Notes: generated by a model not told the origin, from the sequence alone. A stretch of DNA of 64,000 nucleotides from JADLHS01 sp044225555 (GCA_044225555.1 JBGAIM010000015.1:112549-176548); one strand, 5' to 3'; positions 34,936 through 43,924 are shown, numbered from the stretch's first letter. Program-made: numbers and translations.

Positions 34936-35607
34936 ATGCCGCGCTTTAATCTCGAATCCCCCAATCGTCTTTCACAAAAGTGTAGCCTAGCTGATCTGAC
35001 TGCTTGGGCACTCAATGAAGCAAGCGCCATCTCTGATTCTGCCATTCGAGAGTGCGTCACAACCGTTTGTAAATCGCTGGATGTATTCGTGCGTTGGCCG
35101 AACAAGGCCGTTCTGCTTTGGAGCGGGTGCAATCGTGTTGCACCACCCGGCGAACGCCAGCGAATCCATACATTTCCCGAAACGATCAAACGTGCGGCGA
35201 AGCTTGTCAAAGCGCCTCTCGACACCCGCTCAAACGGGCCTGCGATTGTCGCGTTCTTGGTCGCGGGAGGAGTCCGGCCAATCCGGTATGGCAGCCACAA
35301 TTCCTGGAGCGTTCACCACATATACTCCGGTAAATTTCCTTATGTGGGGAAGTCGGCCACCGTTCACGCCACAAAAGGCGGGCTTCATTTTACCCAAAGC
35401 GCGGGGTTGGTCGCCGTTCATCCGATTGCAGATGGAATGTGCGATGAATACCCTTTCTTCTCTTGGCTGCTCCGAGCGGAAGCATTCCGGCGTTTTGGAT
35501 ATGACCCGGATGCGGTGTTCGCCGACACCCCAACAGATCGCTTTGGCTTTGCCGCGAACCATCCAACGGAAATCATTTGTTCCGGCGAAGCCGACAGCCT
35601 GTTGTAG
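34936..35607 (+). CDS. Hypothetical protein paired with the HNH gene
   Basis: A 223-aa protein of unknown family. A conserved-looking core is SWSVHHIYSGKFPYVGK ... HFTQSAGLVAVHPIAD ... FFSWLLRAEAFRRFGYDPDA, with His-His and Asp residues spaced like a metal-dependent enzyme site. There is no signal peptide or TM segment, so it is cytoplasmic. The 15-bp spacing to the HNH gene suggests translational coupling and a joint function. It is convergent with the next gene. No function is proposed. Confidence 0.55.
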   Translation: MPRFNLESPNRLSQKCSLADLTAWALNEASAISDSAIRECVTTVCKSLDVFVRWPNKAVLLWSGCNRVAPPGERQRIHTFPETIKRAAKLVKAPLDTRSNGPAIVAFLVAGGVRPIRYGSHNSWSVHHIYSGKFPYVGKSATVHATKGGLHFTQSAGLVAVHPIADGMCDEYPFFSWLLRAEAFRRFGYDPDAVFADTPTDRFGFAANHPTEIICSGEADSLL

Positions 35608-35637
35608 CAGGCTCAAAGTCCGCTTCAAGCAACGCAA

Positions 35638-36471
35638 TCAAGTATGTAGCAGAATGTGCTGCTCCGAAGGTGACAGTTGGTAAATGGAATGCCTTGCGTG
35701 TGGTCTGGTGGTTTCAACGACAGGAATTGCTTTCACCATTTGATCCGGCGGAACACTCCGACCCTCTCCCGAGAAGCAGGGACTCAAACAAGACAATGAC
35801 CAGCCATTCTTGCGATGAAGAAGGTAGTCGAAGGCAGCACCGAGATGCGCCGCCTTAATGCCTTCAGTCTTGAATTTCACCAAAGCGGGGCGCGTCGCCG
35901 CTTGATGGCGGGCGTGGAGGCTTACGCCGAATGTTCTTTCAAAGTAGAGTGCGATGAACTCAACAAGCTCGGACATGGCAAAATAATCATGGTTTCCATT
36001 TCTCCCCGGATTCAGCGGACTCTCCGCGAGCAGAAACGCATACGGTCCTTCGTTCGACATCCACGCTCTAATGACCTCCGGTGAGTGTCCGCCAAAGTTT
36101 TCACGTTCGGCCTCGTTGCGAAAGCTGCTCCACTGCTCTGGCGTGAGAATGTCCGATACAAATGTGTAAAGTGAGGCCCACGTTGCGTCCAGTTGACGCG
36201 GCAATGACCGAATCCCGGCGCGAAAAGCAGATAAATTCTTGGCGCGAGTCGCATGAAACCAATGAGTGAATCCTTGGTCAAACTTCTCAACGGCGCGGCC
36301 AGCGACGGCGTTCAACATCGGTCGCCAACGGTCATCCACAATGTCCGTGTTGACCTCAAAGTCTTCCAACGTGAATTCGTCCAGGCACGCTGTGATTCGC
36401 TTGCGTTCCAAGTCGAGAATCGTTGTGAGCGAAGTCTCCGCTGCCTCAAATGTTTCGCAGTCAAGGTTCAT
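35638..36471 (-). CDS. Hypothetical protein
   Basis: A 277-aa soluble, mostly helical protein without signal peptide or TM. Notable elements are DIVDDRWRPMLNAVAGRAVE, LTPEQWSSFRNEAERENFGG and a C-terminal Cys pair (SLSCLSPCFS). I recognise no family. It lies on the reverse strand just downstream of the YhcG-like gene (18-bp gap) and may be cotranscribed with it. It could be an accessory or defence gene by neighbourhood only. Confidence 0.45.
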   Translation of the reverse strand: MNLDCETFEAAETSLTTILDLERKRITACLDEFTLEDFEVNTDIVDDRWRPMLNAVAGRAVEKFDQGFTHWFHATRAKNLSAFRAGIRSLPRQLDATWASLYTFVSDILTPEQWSSFRNEAERENFGGHSPEVIRAWMSNEGPYAFLLAESPLNPGRNGNHDYFAMSELVEFIALYFERTFGVSLHARHQAATRPALVKFKTEGIKAAHLGAAFDYLLHRKNGWSLSCLSPCFSGEGRSVPPDQMVKAIPVVETTRPHARHSIYQLSPSEQHILLHT

Positions 36472-36489
36472 CCCCTTATGAGTTCCAAC

Positions 36490-37776
36490 CTACCGTGCGC
36501 CCTTTGCACGCTGGCGTAATCCTGCTTGTCGCTCCAACAACTCGCGGGTGCGGACAAGTTCGGCGGCGAGCGCGGATTCCTTTGGTAGCGCCGTGAGATA
36601 TTCGCGGATGAGCATTTTGCTGCCGAGTCCCTCGGTCGCGTAACGGGCGAGGGCATCATCCTTGTCCGTGCAGAGAATCAATCCCACGGGAGGATGCTCG
36701 TCGGGCTTCATCCAGTGTTCGCGGGCGAAGTTGCAGTAAAGATTCATCTGGCCCACGTCGGCATGGGCAAGTCCGCCGATTTTCAGGTCAATGATGACGA
36801 GGCAGCGCAGACGGCGGTGGAAAAACAGCAGGTCCACACGAAACCATTCGTGACCGATGCGCAGCCGTCGCTGTCTCGCGACGAAAGCGAAGTCGTCGCC
36901 GAGTTCGAGCAGGAAGGTTTCAAGATGGCGGATCAGCGCCTCCTCCAAGTCGCTCTCGGAGTATTCGTCTTTAAGGTTCAGGAATTCCAGCACCAGCGGA
37001 TTGCGAATTTCCTCGTCGGCGGAGACTGCATCAACCGGCTTTTGCTTTTCACCTTTGAGCAGCATCGCCGATTTGTTCTTCGACAGCGCCGACCGCTCGT
37101 AGAATTGCGAGTTAATCTGCCGGTCAAGCTGGCGCACCGACCAGCCGCCGGCCAAGGCTTCGCGGACATAGAACTCGCGGGCCAGCGCATTACGAACGCG
37201 CAGAAGGCGGACGTAATGCGTCCACGGCAACGGGAATGTCTGAGCGATCCGCCCGAGGTTTTCGAGGATTGATGACCGTGTAGCGGAGTGGTGACGGCTG
37301 AATTCGTCAATCGGCGATTGACCAATTGGAATCGGCGCGAGTGTCGGAGCAGATTCTCCAATCGCTGATTGGACAATTCCAGATTTTCCAATCACTGATT
37401 GGAAATTCTCCCGCCAAGGAAACGCCTGATGAAACTGCCGCATCGCGGCGACTTGGGCGAAGCCAAAACCACGCCCGAATCGGCGGGTCAAATCATCCGA
37501 GATTCTTTTGACTACTTCGTCTCCATATCCCGCCCGCTTCTGCCCACCTTGCTCATGCTCCACAATCCGCCGACCGATTTCCCAATACGTCGCCGTCATC
37601 AGCGAGTTCACTACGCGCACCGAAGCACGCCGGGCGGCATCCAGCAATTCGACCACTCCGGCCAGGACTTCATTGTAGTCGGTCCGTTTCGGTCCGGCTG
37701 CTTCCCGGCTTTTCGGTTTGTTGGGCGGTTTGCGCATGGGAACTGTGACTAGGGGTTGATTATGTTCGGTCTGCAT
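36490..37776 (-). CDS. YhcG-like PD-(D/E)XK nuclease-domain protein
   Basis: A 428-aa protein of the DUF1016/YhcG family. The N-terminal winged-helix-like domain is seen at SLMTATYWEIGRRIVEHEQG. The C-terminal nuclease domain has DDFAFVARQRRLRIGHEWFR, DLLFFHRRLRCLVIIDLKIG (D...D.K active-site order) and GLILCTDKDDALARYA. Between the domains is an insert of about 30 residues encoded by short palindromic repeats (37357-37403 and around 37307). The start is uncertain: ATG 37776 or ATG 37737; the frame also extends to a TTG at 37857. The family is linked to DNA repair or phage defence; its exact role is unproven. Confidence 0.8.
   Translation of the reverse strand: MQTEHNQPLVTVPMRKPPNKPKSREAAGPKRTDYNEVLAGVVELLDAARRASVRVVNSLMTATYWEIGRRIVEHEQGGQKRAGYGDEVVKRISDDLTRRFGRGFGFAQVAAMRQFHQAFPWRENFQSVIGKSGIVQSAIGESAPTLAPIPIGQSPIDEFSRHHSATRSSILENLGRIAQTFPLPWTHYVRLLRVRNALAREFYVREALAGGWSVRQLDRQINSQFYERSALSKNKSAMLLKGEKQKPVDAVSADEEIRNPLVLEFLNLKDEYSESDLEEALIRHLETFLLELGDDFAFVARQRRLRIGHEWFRVDLLFFHRRLRCLVIIDLKIGGLAHADVGQMNLYCNFAREHWMKPDEHPPVGLILCTDKDDALARYATEGLGSKMLIREYLTALPKESALAAELVRTRELLERQAGLRQRAKGAR
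37357..37403. repeat. Two 17-bp palindromes inside the yhcG-like gene
   Basis: Palindromes at 37357-37373 and 37387-37403 differ at one base in their centre and repeat with a 30-bp period. A degenerate third unit is at 37307-37321. They keep the reading frame (10 codons per period). Confidence 0.7.
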
Positions 37777-38074
37777 AGAATTGGCGAGCCAATCGGCTTG
37801 TGCTGGGACAACGCGATGAAACCTTTTTCGATTGTGTGGCGGCGTCGGTCGCGTCAAGGTTGTGCGCCCCGGCTGCCCCCGCCTCCACCTTGACTCGCCC
37901 GCCGCCGCCGGGGAGTTTTGCCTTTAGGATTTCATCGCGGGAGTCTGTCGTCTCTGGGTGACGGAAGGCGAAAAAATCACTGAAATCAGGGTAACTCCTG
38001 CTAGGCTTTCTTCCGGGATTCGTGTTTAATGGGGCGAAATTCACGTTCAATGGTCGAAGTGCAATACACATGAC
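37777..38074. other. Divergent intergenic region with a paired direct repeat
   Basis: This 298-bp region lies between the yhcG-like (reverse) and ywqK-like (forward) genes. It contains an imperfect 15-bp direct repeat (38018-38032 and 38039-38053, 12 of 15 identical) with starts 21 bp apart, about two helical turns, just before the forward gene. This suggests a regulator-binding site. No gene is seen. Confidence 0.45.
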
Positions 38075-38902
38075 GTGAGAATCACGATTCAAACATCCTG
38101 GTATCAAAACGGTCTGCTCCGCGAAGAAATGCCACTCCGAAACGGTCAACGACACGGTGTTGCCCGCGTCTGGCACAAGAACGGACGCCTCGCTTCCGAA
38201 GAGCGCTATGTCAACGGCCTCCTGCATGGCGTCTGTCGCCAGTGGAGCGAGTCGGGCCGCTTGCTCGGCAAATACCGGACGATTCAAGGCACGGGCGTTC
38301 AGCGCGCGTGGCACGACAACGGCAAGCTCCAGATGGAACTGTCCACCATGCGCGGCGAATTCTGCGGACGCAGCCGGAGTTGGTTGAGCGATGGCACACT
38401 CCTGTCCGACGACATCTACCTTCGCGGCAAACTCGTCAGCGCGGACGAATACCGCGCAGCGGCAGCGAAGGACACATCGTTGCCGAAGCTTGGCCGGACG
38501 GCAGCGAAGGGCGTGAAACCGGTCTCGGAGAAACACATTCACCGAGTGTTCGTCGTGGCGTTGCTGGCCAAGCCGAATCACTTCGAGGCGCGGGCCTGGA
38601 TGGATGGCAAACGCACCGATGGGGCCGCGAGATCGCTGGGCCGATTCAAGCGCGAGAGCGAGGCCGCGAAGTTTGTCGCTGCGCTCCACGACGCCGGCGC
38701 AACCGAGGTGATTGTGCCTGACGTTTATCGCAACAAGGCCAGCGACCTGTTCGCCGACGGCTTGCTCGTGCGACTGCCTAAAGCGCCCGCGAAGCGGAAG
38801 GCCATCCGCCAGGTTTGCGACCAGCTTCAAAAGCGAAAGCTCGGCGCAGTGCAACCGGACGCTGACATCGGCGAGTCGCATTTGTTCCTCTCGATGGCCT
38901 GA
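38075..38902 (+). CDS. MORN-repeat protein, YwqK antitoxin-like N-terminus
   Basis: A 275-aa protein. Residues 5-115 contain four to five MORN-type repeats (WYQNGLLREEMPLRNGQRHG, WHKNGRLASEERYVNGLLHG, WHDNGKLQMELSTMRGEFCG). The C-terminal half (VFVVALLAKPNHFEARAWMD ... FVAALHDAGATEVIVPDVYR) is an unrecognised alpha/beta domain. It starts at GTG 38075. YwqK-like proteins act as immunity proteins in some toxin systems, but no toxin is visible next to it. The stop codon is 2 bp from the convergent AAA+ gene's stop. Confidence 0.65.
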   Translation: MRITIQTSWYQNGLLREEMPLRNGQRHGVARVWHKNGRLASEERYVNGLLHGVCRQWSESGRLLGKYRTIQGTGVQRAWHDNGKLQMELSTMRGEFCGRSRSWLSDGTLLSDDIYLRGKLVSADEYRAAAAKDTSLPKLGRTAAKGVKPVSEKHIHRVFVVALLAKPNHFEARAWMDGKRTDGAARSLGRFKRESEAAKFVAALHDAGATEVIVPDVYRNKASDLFADGLLVRLPKAPAKRKAIRQVCDQLQKRKLGAVQPDADIGESHLFLSMA

Positions 38903-38904
38903 CT

Positions 38905-39813
38905 TCAGAACACGCCGAGGCAGTCGCGCATTTCGTCGTGAGCGAGCATTCCGCAGGCGGCGCGCCCGGTGAGCAGGCATTCCGTCACGGCATCGCCCAC
39001 GAGCTTTTCCACCGCATCGCGCATCGGACGCGCGCCAAGCTTCGGGTGGAATCCCTTCCGCACCAAGAACGGCAGCGCAGTTTTGTCGAGTTCGAGCTTG
39101 TGGCCGCGCACGGCGAGGAATTCGATCTCACGCGAAAGAAATTTCTCCGCGATCTCCAGTTGGTGTTCATAGCTCAGGCGATGGAACACGAGCTTCTCGT
39201 TCACGCGCGCGAAGATTTCCGGGCGCAACGTTTGTTGCGCGCGAGTGAGGACGTGGCGTTCCAGCGTTGCTTCGTTCGAGTGTTGCAGGCTCATCAACTC
39301 CGCCGAGCCGATGTTTGAAGTGAGCCACACATAGAAGCCACTGAAGTCGAGCGTCTGACCGGTCGCAACCGTGAGGCGCGCGGCGTCGAGCAGTTGCAGG
39401 AGGATGTCGAGCACGCGCGGGTGTGCTTTCTCCGCTTCGTCGAAAAGCAGCGAGCCTTCCGTCGCGCGCTCACGCACCGCGCCGAGGTAGCCGACTTCTC
39501 CGAGTCGCGCGCCGAGCAGCAGTCCCAACGCTTCTTGGTTTTGAAACTCCGACATATCGAAGCGGAATAATTTTCCCTCGCCGAAAACGTGATTCGTGGC
39601 CACCACCACCGTTTCAGTTTTGCCCACGCCCGTCGGTCCGAGCAGCAGGAAACTGCCGCGTGGGCGTGAGGGTTTCGTGAGTCCGAGTTCACCCCGGCGA
39701 ACGGCGGAGATGATGCGCGGAATCGTGTGGGACTGACCGCGGATTTCACGCGGCAACAACACGTCGAGTTCCTGGAGTTTGGTTAGCTTGTTTGAGTCTG
39801 GTGTTTTGTTCAT
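38905..39813 (-). CDS. Clp-like AAA+ ATPase (single ring, D2-type)
   Basis: A 302-aa ATPase resembling only the second AAA+ module of ClpA/ClpB. It has Walker A GPTGVGKTE, Walker B GSLLFDEAEKAHP, sensor WLTSNIGSAEL and Arg finger region LRPEIFARVNEKLVFH, ending in the D2 small domain (GARPMRDAVEKLVGDAVTEC). There is no N-domain, no first ring and no ClpP-binding loop that I can see. It is divergent from the pilin gene that opens the T4SS operon (136-bp gap). It may remodel proteins of the element or serve as a secretion ATPase; the role is unknown. Confidence 0.8.
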   Translation of the reverse strand: MNKTPDSNKLTKLQELDVLLPREIRGQSHTIPRIISAVRRGELGLTKPSRPRGSFLLLGPTGVGKTETVVVATNHVFGEGKLFRFDMSEFQNQEALGLLLGARLGEVGYLGAVRERATEGSLLFDEAEKAHPRVLDILLQLLDAARLTVATGQTLDFSGFYVWLTSNIGSAELMSLQHSNEATLERHVLTRAQQTLRPEIFARVNEKLVFHRLSYEHQLEIAEKFLSREIEFLAVRGHKLELDKTALPFLVRKGFHPKLGARPMRDAVEKLVGDAVTECLLTGRAACGMLAHDEMRDCLGVF

Positions 39814-39949
39814 CGCCTACTCTTACCAAGGACATCCCTGCACCTTGTGTTGCTCCTACACCCGGCGTCTGGCGCTTTCCTTCATGCTGCGTCCCGTGAT
39901 CAGCGCAGTAGTCGCTGCTCAACGAAGGAAAAACAAAAACACGACTCGT

Positions 39950-40318
39950 ATGAAGCTCATCAAACACATCAAACCCATCGGTCCAAAAATTCGTTCGCGG
40001 CTACCCTCGCTCCTCCTGGTCACCGCCATCCTCACCATGAATGCCGTGTCTGCCTTTGCGCAGGGCACTGGCTTCAGTTCCACCGACCTCAAGACCGGCA
40101 TCAGCAACAGCCTTGCCGTCATCATGATGTTCGGGTTCGTCCTCGGCATCTCCTGCGTCATCTACGGCGGCTTTGCCATCCGGCGCGGTGACGTGGATCA
40201 GGGCAAGATGTCCATCATCGGCGGCGCAATCATCGCCGCTGCTCCGGCGGTCATCTTCGCGTTCTACAAAATCTTCGGCCTCGATGCGAACAGCAGCGTC
40301 GGCGTCGGTAACTTCTGA
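39950..40318 (+). CDS. virB2: VirB2/TrbC-like T4SS pilin
   Basis: A 122-aa precursor with a long signal (LLLVTAILTMNAVSAFAQ) and two hydrophobic helices (LAVIMMFGFVLGISCVIYGG; IIGGAIIAAAPAVIFAFYKI) separated by a short polar loop (RRGDVDQGK), the layout of VirB2/TrbC pilins. ATG 39950 is preferred over the upstream-open frame (to 39779) because it begins the signal. An AAAACACGACTCGT stretch directly precedes it and recurs before the last gene of the operon. Confidence 0.75.
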   Translation: MKLIKHIKPIGPKIRSRLPSLLLVTAILTMNAVSAFAQGTGFSSTDLKTGISNSLAVIMMFGFVLGISCVIYGGFAIRRGDVDQGKMSIIGGAIIAAAPAVIFAFYKIFGLDANSSVGVGNF

Positions 40319-40357
40319 TCTCGCCATACCAACCGCCACCCACCGCCCTGAGCCACC

Positions 40358-40714
40358 ATGAAAGCTGAACTCCGCCTCACCGACACCAACGCCGCCTCCG
40401 ACTCCAAAGGCCGGACGTGGGGATTGGAAGGCGGTTTGTTCTGGTGGCTCGTGGGCGGCATCGGCGTGGGCATCACGGTGTTCTTCGTAGCCCTCGTAAT
40501 CCTGAAGTCATCGTTGCTCACGTCCTTGGGCGTCGCACTCATCCCAGTCGGCCTGTGCCTCGCCTATATCTTCGGTTTGCGTCAGGGAAAACCGCCCGGT
40601 TACGACCGGGACATTTTTGAGCGTGTGTTCACCGGCAGCGGCTTTGCGCCGGACAATGCCCGCCTCACGCATCCACTCGGGACGGAACAGCCAATCAAAC
40701 CCATTCGTATTTGA
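40358..40714 (+). CDS. virB3: VirB3/TrbD-like T4SS inner-membrane protein
   Basis: A 118-aa protein with two TM helices (FWWLVGGIGVGITVFFVALV; LTSLGVALIPVGLCLAYIFG) and a polar C-terminal tail (GKPPGYDRDIFERVFTGSGF). Size, topology and position just before the VirB4 gene (3-bp gap) fit VirB3/TrbD, which anchors VirB4 to the inner membrane. Confidence 0.65.
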   Translation: MKAELRLTDTNAASDSKGRTWGLEGGLFWWLVGGIGVGITVFFVALVILKSSLLTSLGVALIPVGLCLAYIFGLRQGKPPGYDRDIFERVFTGSGFAPDNARLTHPLGTEQPIKPIRI

Positions 40715-40717
40715 CCT

Positions 40718-43453
40718 ATGTTCGAGCGCGCACCCAACGGCTTTTTCACCCACGACCTGATTGTGTTTAACCATCTTCGGCGCGGCGGCTTCGTGTCGAA
40801 GGGCTTCATCTTCGAGTCACCCGACCTGACGAACAGCCCCATCGCCGACCTGAACGACTTCCAGGACCAGCTCTGTCTCTTGCTGGCGTCTCTCCACGAA
40901 AACCAGCGGCTACAAGTGCAATACTTCTGCGATTCCGACTACAAGGGGGAGTTGCTGCGTTACCAGCAGGAGACAGAGCGCTTTTCCAACGTCTGGACCA
41001 AGCGCGCCCGCAACGAACGCTTTACCCGATACTGGCAGGCGATGTCGGAGCGCAAACTCCGCCGGCAGCGCGTCATCTTCTACATTTCGCGCGCACTGGA
41101 AAACGTGCCGACGAAATTCCAGACCGCCGCCGCCCGCCGTGACTACTACAACACACTGCTCGACCAGCTTCAGACCGAGTTCGCGCACGTTCATCGGCTG
41201 CTGCTGGAAATCTTCGGTTCAGGCGGCGCACGGGTCTTGCCGATGACGGATGCCGACCATTTCCGGCACTACAAACGGTTTCTCAATCCGTCGCTCAACG
41301 ATCGGTTCGACTACGACCCGGCGGACGGCTTCGCGCCCGAGCTTTCGATTCAGGAGAATTGCTGGCACAGCGAAGGCAGCGGTCAGTCCGATTTCGGATT
41401 CTTCCTTGATGGTCACTACCACTCGCTGATTGTGCTCACCCGCTGGCCGCGCACGACCTATCCGGGAATCATCCAACGCCTGACCAATCTCCGACTGCTC
41501 GACTACACCATCACGGTGAACGTTGATCCGCTGCCCATCACCCAGGAAATCAACAAGGAGGAAAAGGAGCACGACCGCGTCGCCGGCGATTACGCCAGCG
41601 AAAAGAAAATCTCCCTGCTCACGGTGATGGAGAAGAAGCAGAAGAAAATCCACGCGTTGATGCAAGGGCAGACGATTCCGTTCCATGCCATGTTCGCCAT
41701 CCGCGTTTGGGACAAGACCCGCGACGGCCTCAACGCCAAGGCAGGGGCGATCAAGAACGCCATCAACTCGATGAACGCGGCGCAATACTTCGAGAGCAAC
41801 CTGCCCAGCACCTCGAAGAATCTGTTTTTCCAGACATGGCCCGGCTGGACATGGGGACGCTACGAACACCGGAAGCTCTACTCGGAGCACCGCTTCCTGG
41901 CCGACATGTTGCCTGTCACAAGCACGTTCACCGGTCACCTGGCCACCGCCGAGGCGATTTATGACGGGCCGGCCAGCAATCTTGTCGGCATCCAGACCTT
42001 CTCCGGCGGCAAAGACTCCGCCTCGCCGCAACACGCCGTGTTGCTCGGTATGTCGGGCGCCGGGAAATCCGTCACCGTTTGCGACTTGCTTACGCAGACG
42101 GAGGGTTATTTCGGTTACACCGTCATCATTGAGGAGGGGCTCAGCTACGGCATCTACACCGCGACGGTCGAAGAAGGCGCGCGGCCCATCATCATCCACC
42201 CGGACGGCGACCTGACCATCAATTACCTCGACACGAAGGGACTGCCGCTGACGCCAGACCATCTTTCCGCCGCCACCGCCCTTGTGGCGCGGATGATTGG
42301 CACGAGCGCGCAGGAGGATAAACAGATGCTCCGGCAGGCGCAGATCGCCAAATATCTGAATCTGCTCTACGAGGATTCCTTTCAGGATTGGCAGAAGAAG
42401 CGGCATGACCAGTTGCTCGTCATCGCCCGGCACGCGCTCGCGTTGCAGAAATTTCGCGGCGAACGGATGCCGCCCGGCGCAACCAGTCTCGAAACCTTTG
42501 CGGATTTCCGAGACTGGAGAGCGGCCAACCCTGCCGAAGCTGAATCTTACCTCGCTCAATTCGATGAGGCCGAGGCGTTGAAGTTCATGAAAGAGCCAAA
42601 GACCAGCAAGGAGGTCCGCAATCTCGCTTTCGCTTTCTTCACGCCGGACGAGTTCCCGACACACCGGATGCTCCAGGAGTTGATGATGCTCGACCCAATG
42701 GGCGCGGAGCGCGACCAGATCATGGAGATCGCCACACTCATCCTGCCGTGGTGTCGCGACGGCAACTACGGCTGCCTGTTCGACGGCACAAGCAACCTGT
42801 CGCTCACGGGTAAAATCGCGCACTTCGAGCTGGGCTACATCCCGGAGTCGGCAAAGGAATTGAAAGCCGCAGCCGGTTTCCTCATCACCAACCACGCGCG
42901 CAAGCACATCATGACGCTGCCTCGCGCAATTCGGAAACGGAACATCTACGAGGAAGTCGCCCGCTTCCTCGACATTCCCGGCGGCCAGGAAATCGTGCAG
43001 GAGAGCTACGCGCAGCTTCGCAAATTCAACTGCTGGAACATTTCCATCGTGCAGCAGTATGCGCGCTTCAAGCAGTCACGCATCCGCTCCGCCGTGTTCG
43101 GCAACTCACGCCAGTTCTTCATCATGCGACAGAACGACCGCGCCGACCTCGACGACATGGGCAAGGACATCGCGTTGCCCGAGGTGACGCAGCACGCGAT
43201 CATGAATTACCCGCTGCCCGACCATCAGCCCGGCGAGAAGTATTCGCCGTTCACGTATCTCCATACTGACTCGACGCGCAACATCTGCGGCACGGTCCAC
43301 AACGTCGCCTCACCCGAGCTGCTCTATTGCAGTTCCTCCAGCGGCGAGCACTTCGACCGCCGTGCCCGCGAACTCCGCCAGAGTCCAAGCGTGGTCGAAG
43401 GAATCATCCATCACGCGAATTCACGCAAAGACAGCGATCCCAAAACTCATTAA
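40718..43453 (+). CDS. virB4: VirB4/TrbE-family T4SS ATPase
   Basis: A 911-aa cytoplasmic ATPase energising pilus assembly and transfer. The N-terminal half (to about 420) is the CagE/TrbE/VirB4 domain. The Walker A motif GMSGAGKSVT lies near residues 443-452. The later motifs around YEEVARFLDIPGGQEIVQES and NCWNISIVQQYARFKQ match the Walker B and C-terminal region of the family (the acidic pair appears as YEE). The length is normal for the TrbE type. It is embedded in a tight gene row; this is the best evidence for a conjugation-type apparatus. Confidence 0.9.
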   Translation: MFERAPNGFFTHDLIVFNHLRRGGFVSKGFIFESPDLTNSPIADLNDFQDQLCLLLASLHENQRLQVQYFCDSDYKGELLRYQQETERFSNVWTKRARNERFTRYWQAMSERKLRRQRVIFYISRALENVPTKFQTAAARRDYYNTLLDQLQTEFAHVHRLLLEIFGSGGARVLPMTDADHFRHYKRFLNPSLNDRFDYDPADGFAPELSIQENCWHSEGSGQSDFGFFLDGHYHSLIVLTRWPRTTYPGIIQRLTNLRLLDYTITVNVDPLPITQEINKEEKEHDRVAGDYASEKKISLLTVMEKKQKKIHALMQGQTIPFHAMFAIRVWDKTRDGLNAKAGAIKNAINSMNAAQYFESNLPSTSKNLFFQTWPGWTWGRYEHRKLYSEHRFLADMLPVTSTFTGHLATAEAIYDGPASNLVGIQTFSGGKDSASPQHAVLLGMSGAGKSVTVCDLLTQTEGYFGYTVIIEEGLSYGIYTATVEEGARPIIIHPDGDLTINYLDTKGLPLTPDHLSAATALVARMIGTSAQEDKQMLRQAQIAKYLNLLYEDSFQDWQKKRHDQLLVIARHALALQKFRGERMPPGATSLETFADFRDWRAANPAEAESYLAQFDEAEALKFMKEPKTSKEVRNLAFAFFTPDEFPTHRMLQELMMLDPMGAERDQIMEIATLILPWCRDGNYGCLFDGTSNLSLTGKIAHFELGYIPESAKELKAAAGFLITNHARKHIMTLPRAIRKRNIYEEVARFLDIPGGQEIVQESYAQLRKFNCWNISIVQQYARFKQSRIRSAVFGNSRQFFIMRQNDRADLDDMGKDIALPEVTQHAIMNYPLPDHQPGEKYSPFTYLHTDSTRNICGTVHNVASPELLYCSSSSGEHFDRRARELRQSPSVVEGIIHHANSRKDSDPKTH

Positions 43454-43458
43454 CGCTT

Positions 43459-43884
43459 ATGAAAACCAAACTCATCAACAACGCCCACAAACTGCTCGTG
43501 CTCACCGTCGTCGCCGGTCTGTTTGCCGGTTGCGCCGCCACACGTCCCATCAGCGACGTGGCCCTCGGCGCGGGCGGCGCTTACCTGGGCCACGAAATCT
43601 CCGATGGCGACCCGCTCATCACCGCCGCTGGCGCGGCAGGCGGCGTGATCGTCAGCGAGACGCTCCATTACGCTGCGAAGAAACAAGCCGAGAAGGCTTA
43701 CGCCACTGGTTACGACAAGGGTAAAAGCGACGCTGTGAAGCAACAGTATTGGCTCTACGTCTCCATGCAGCGCCAGCGCAACCAGGTCAGCAACGTCCGC
43801 CTTTACCCCGTGCAATTGCCAGAACAGAGGATTGACGGGGTAACGTTCCAACCATCCACAAAACTCCTCCGCATCGAGGAATAG
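43459..43884 (+). CDS. T4SS-associated glycine-rich lipoprotein
   Basis: A 141-aa lipoprotein with a lipobox (VVAGLFAGC). A glycine-zipper-like segment (DVALGAGGAYLGHEI; ITAAGAAGGVIVSE) suggests membrane association, followed by a basic helical tail. ATG 43459 is used, since the frame is open upstream only within the VirB4 gene. It lies 5 bp after virB4 and has no close VirB counterpart; it may be a local core-complex or exclusion-type lipoprotein. Confidence 0.6.
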   Translation: MKTKLINNAHKLLVLTVVAGLFAGCAATRPISDVALGAGGAYLGHEISDGDPLITAAGAAGGVIVSETLHYAAKKQAEKAYATGYDKGKSDAVKQQYWLYVSMQRQRNQVSNVRLYPVQLPEQRIDGVTFQPSTKLLRIEE

Positions 43885-43924
43885 CAGGCCACACCTGCGA
43901 ACATAGAAAGAAAGGAAGCACACC

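Noticed and set aside
37307..37403. Possible CRISPR array
   Set aside because: Only two to three short palindromic units with 13-bp gaps inside a coding sequence, and no cas genes. No CRISPR array is seen anywhere in the window.
37777..37857. N-terminal extension of the YhcG-like protein to a TTG at 37857
   Set aside because: A TTG start without SD and with family-unlike basic residues; two ATG codons lie downstream.
41219..42907. 562-codon reverse-strand open frame opposite virB4
   Set aside because: It is antisense to a clear VirB4 gene with intact motifs. The translated sequence has shadow-frame composition.
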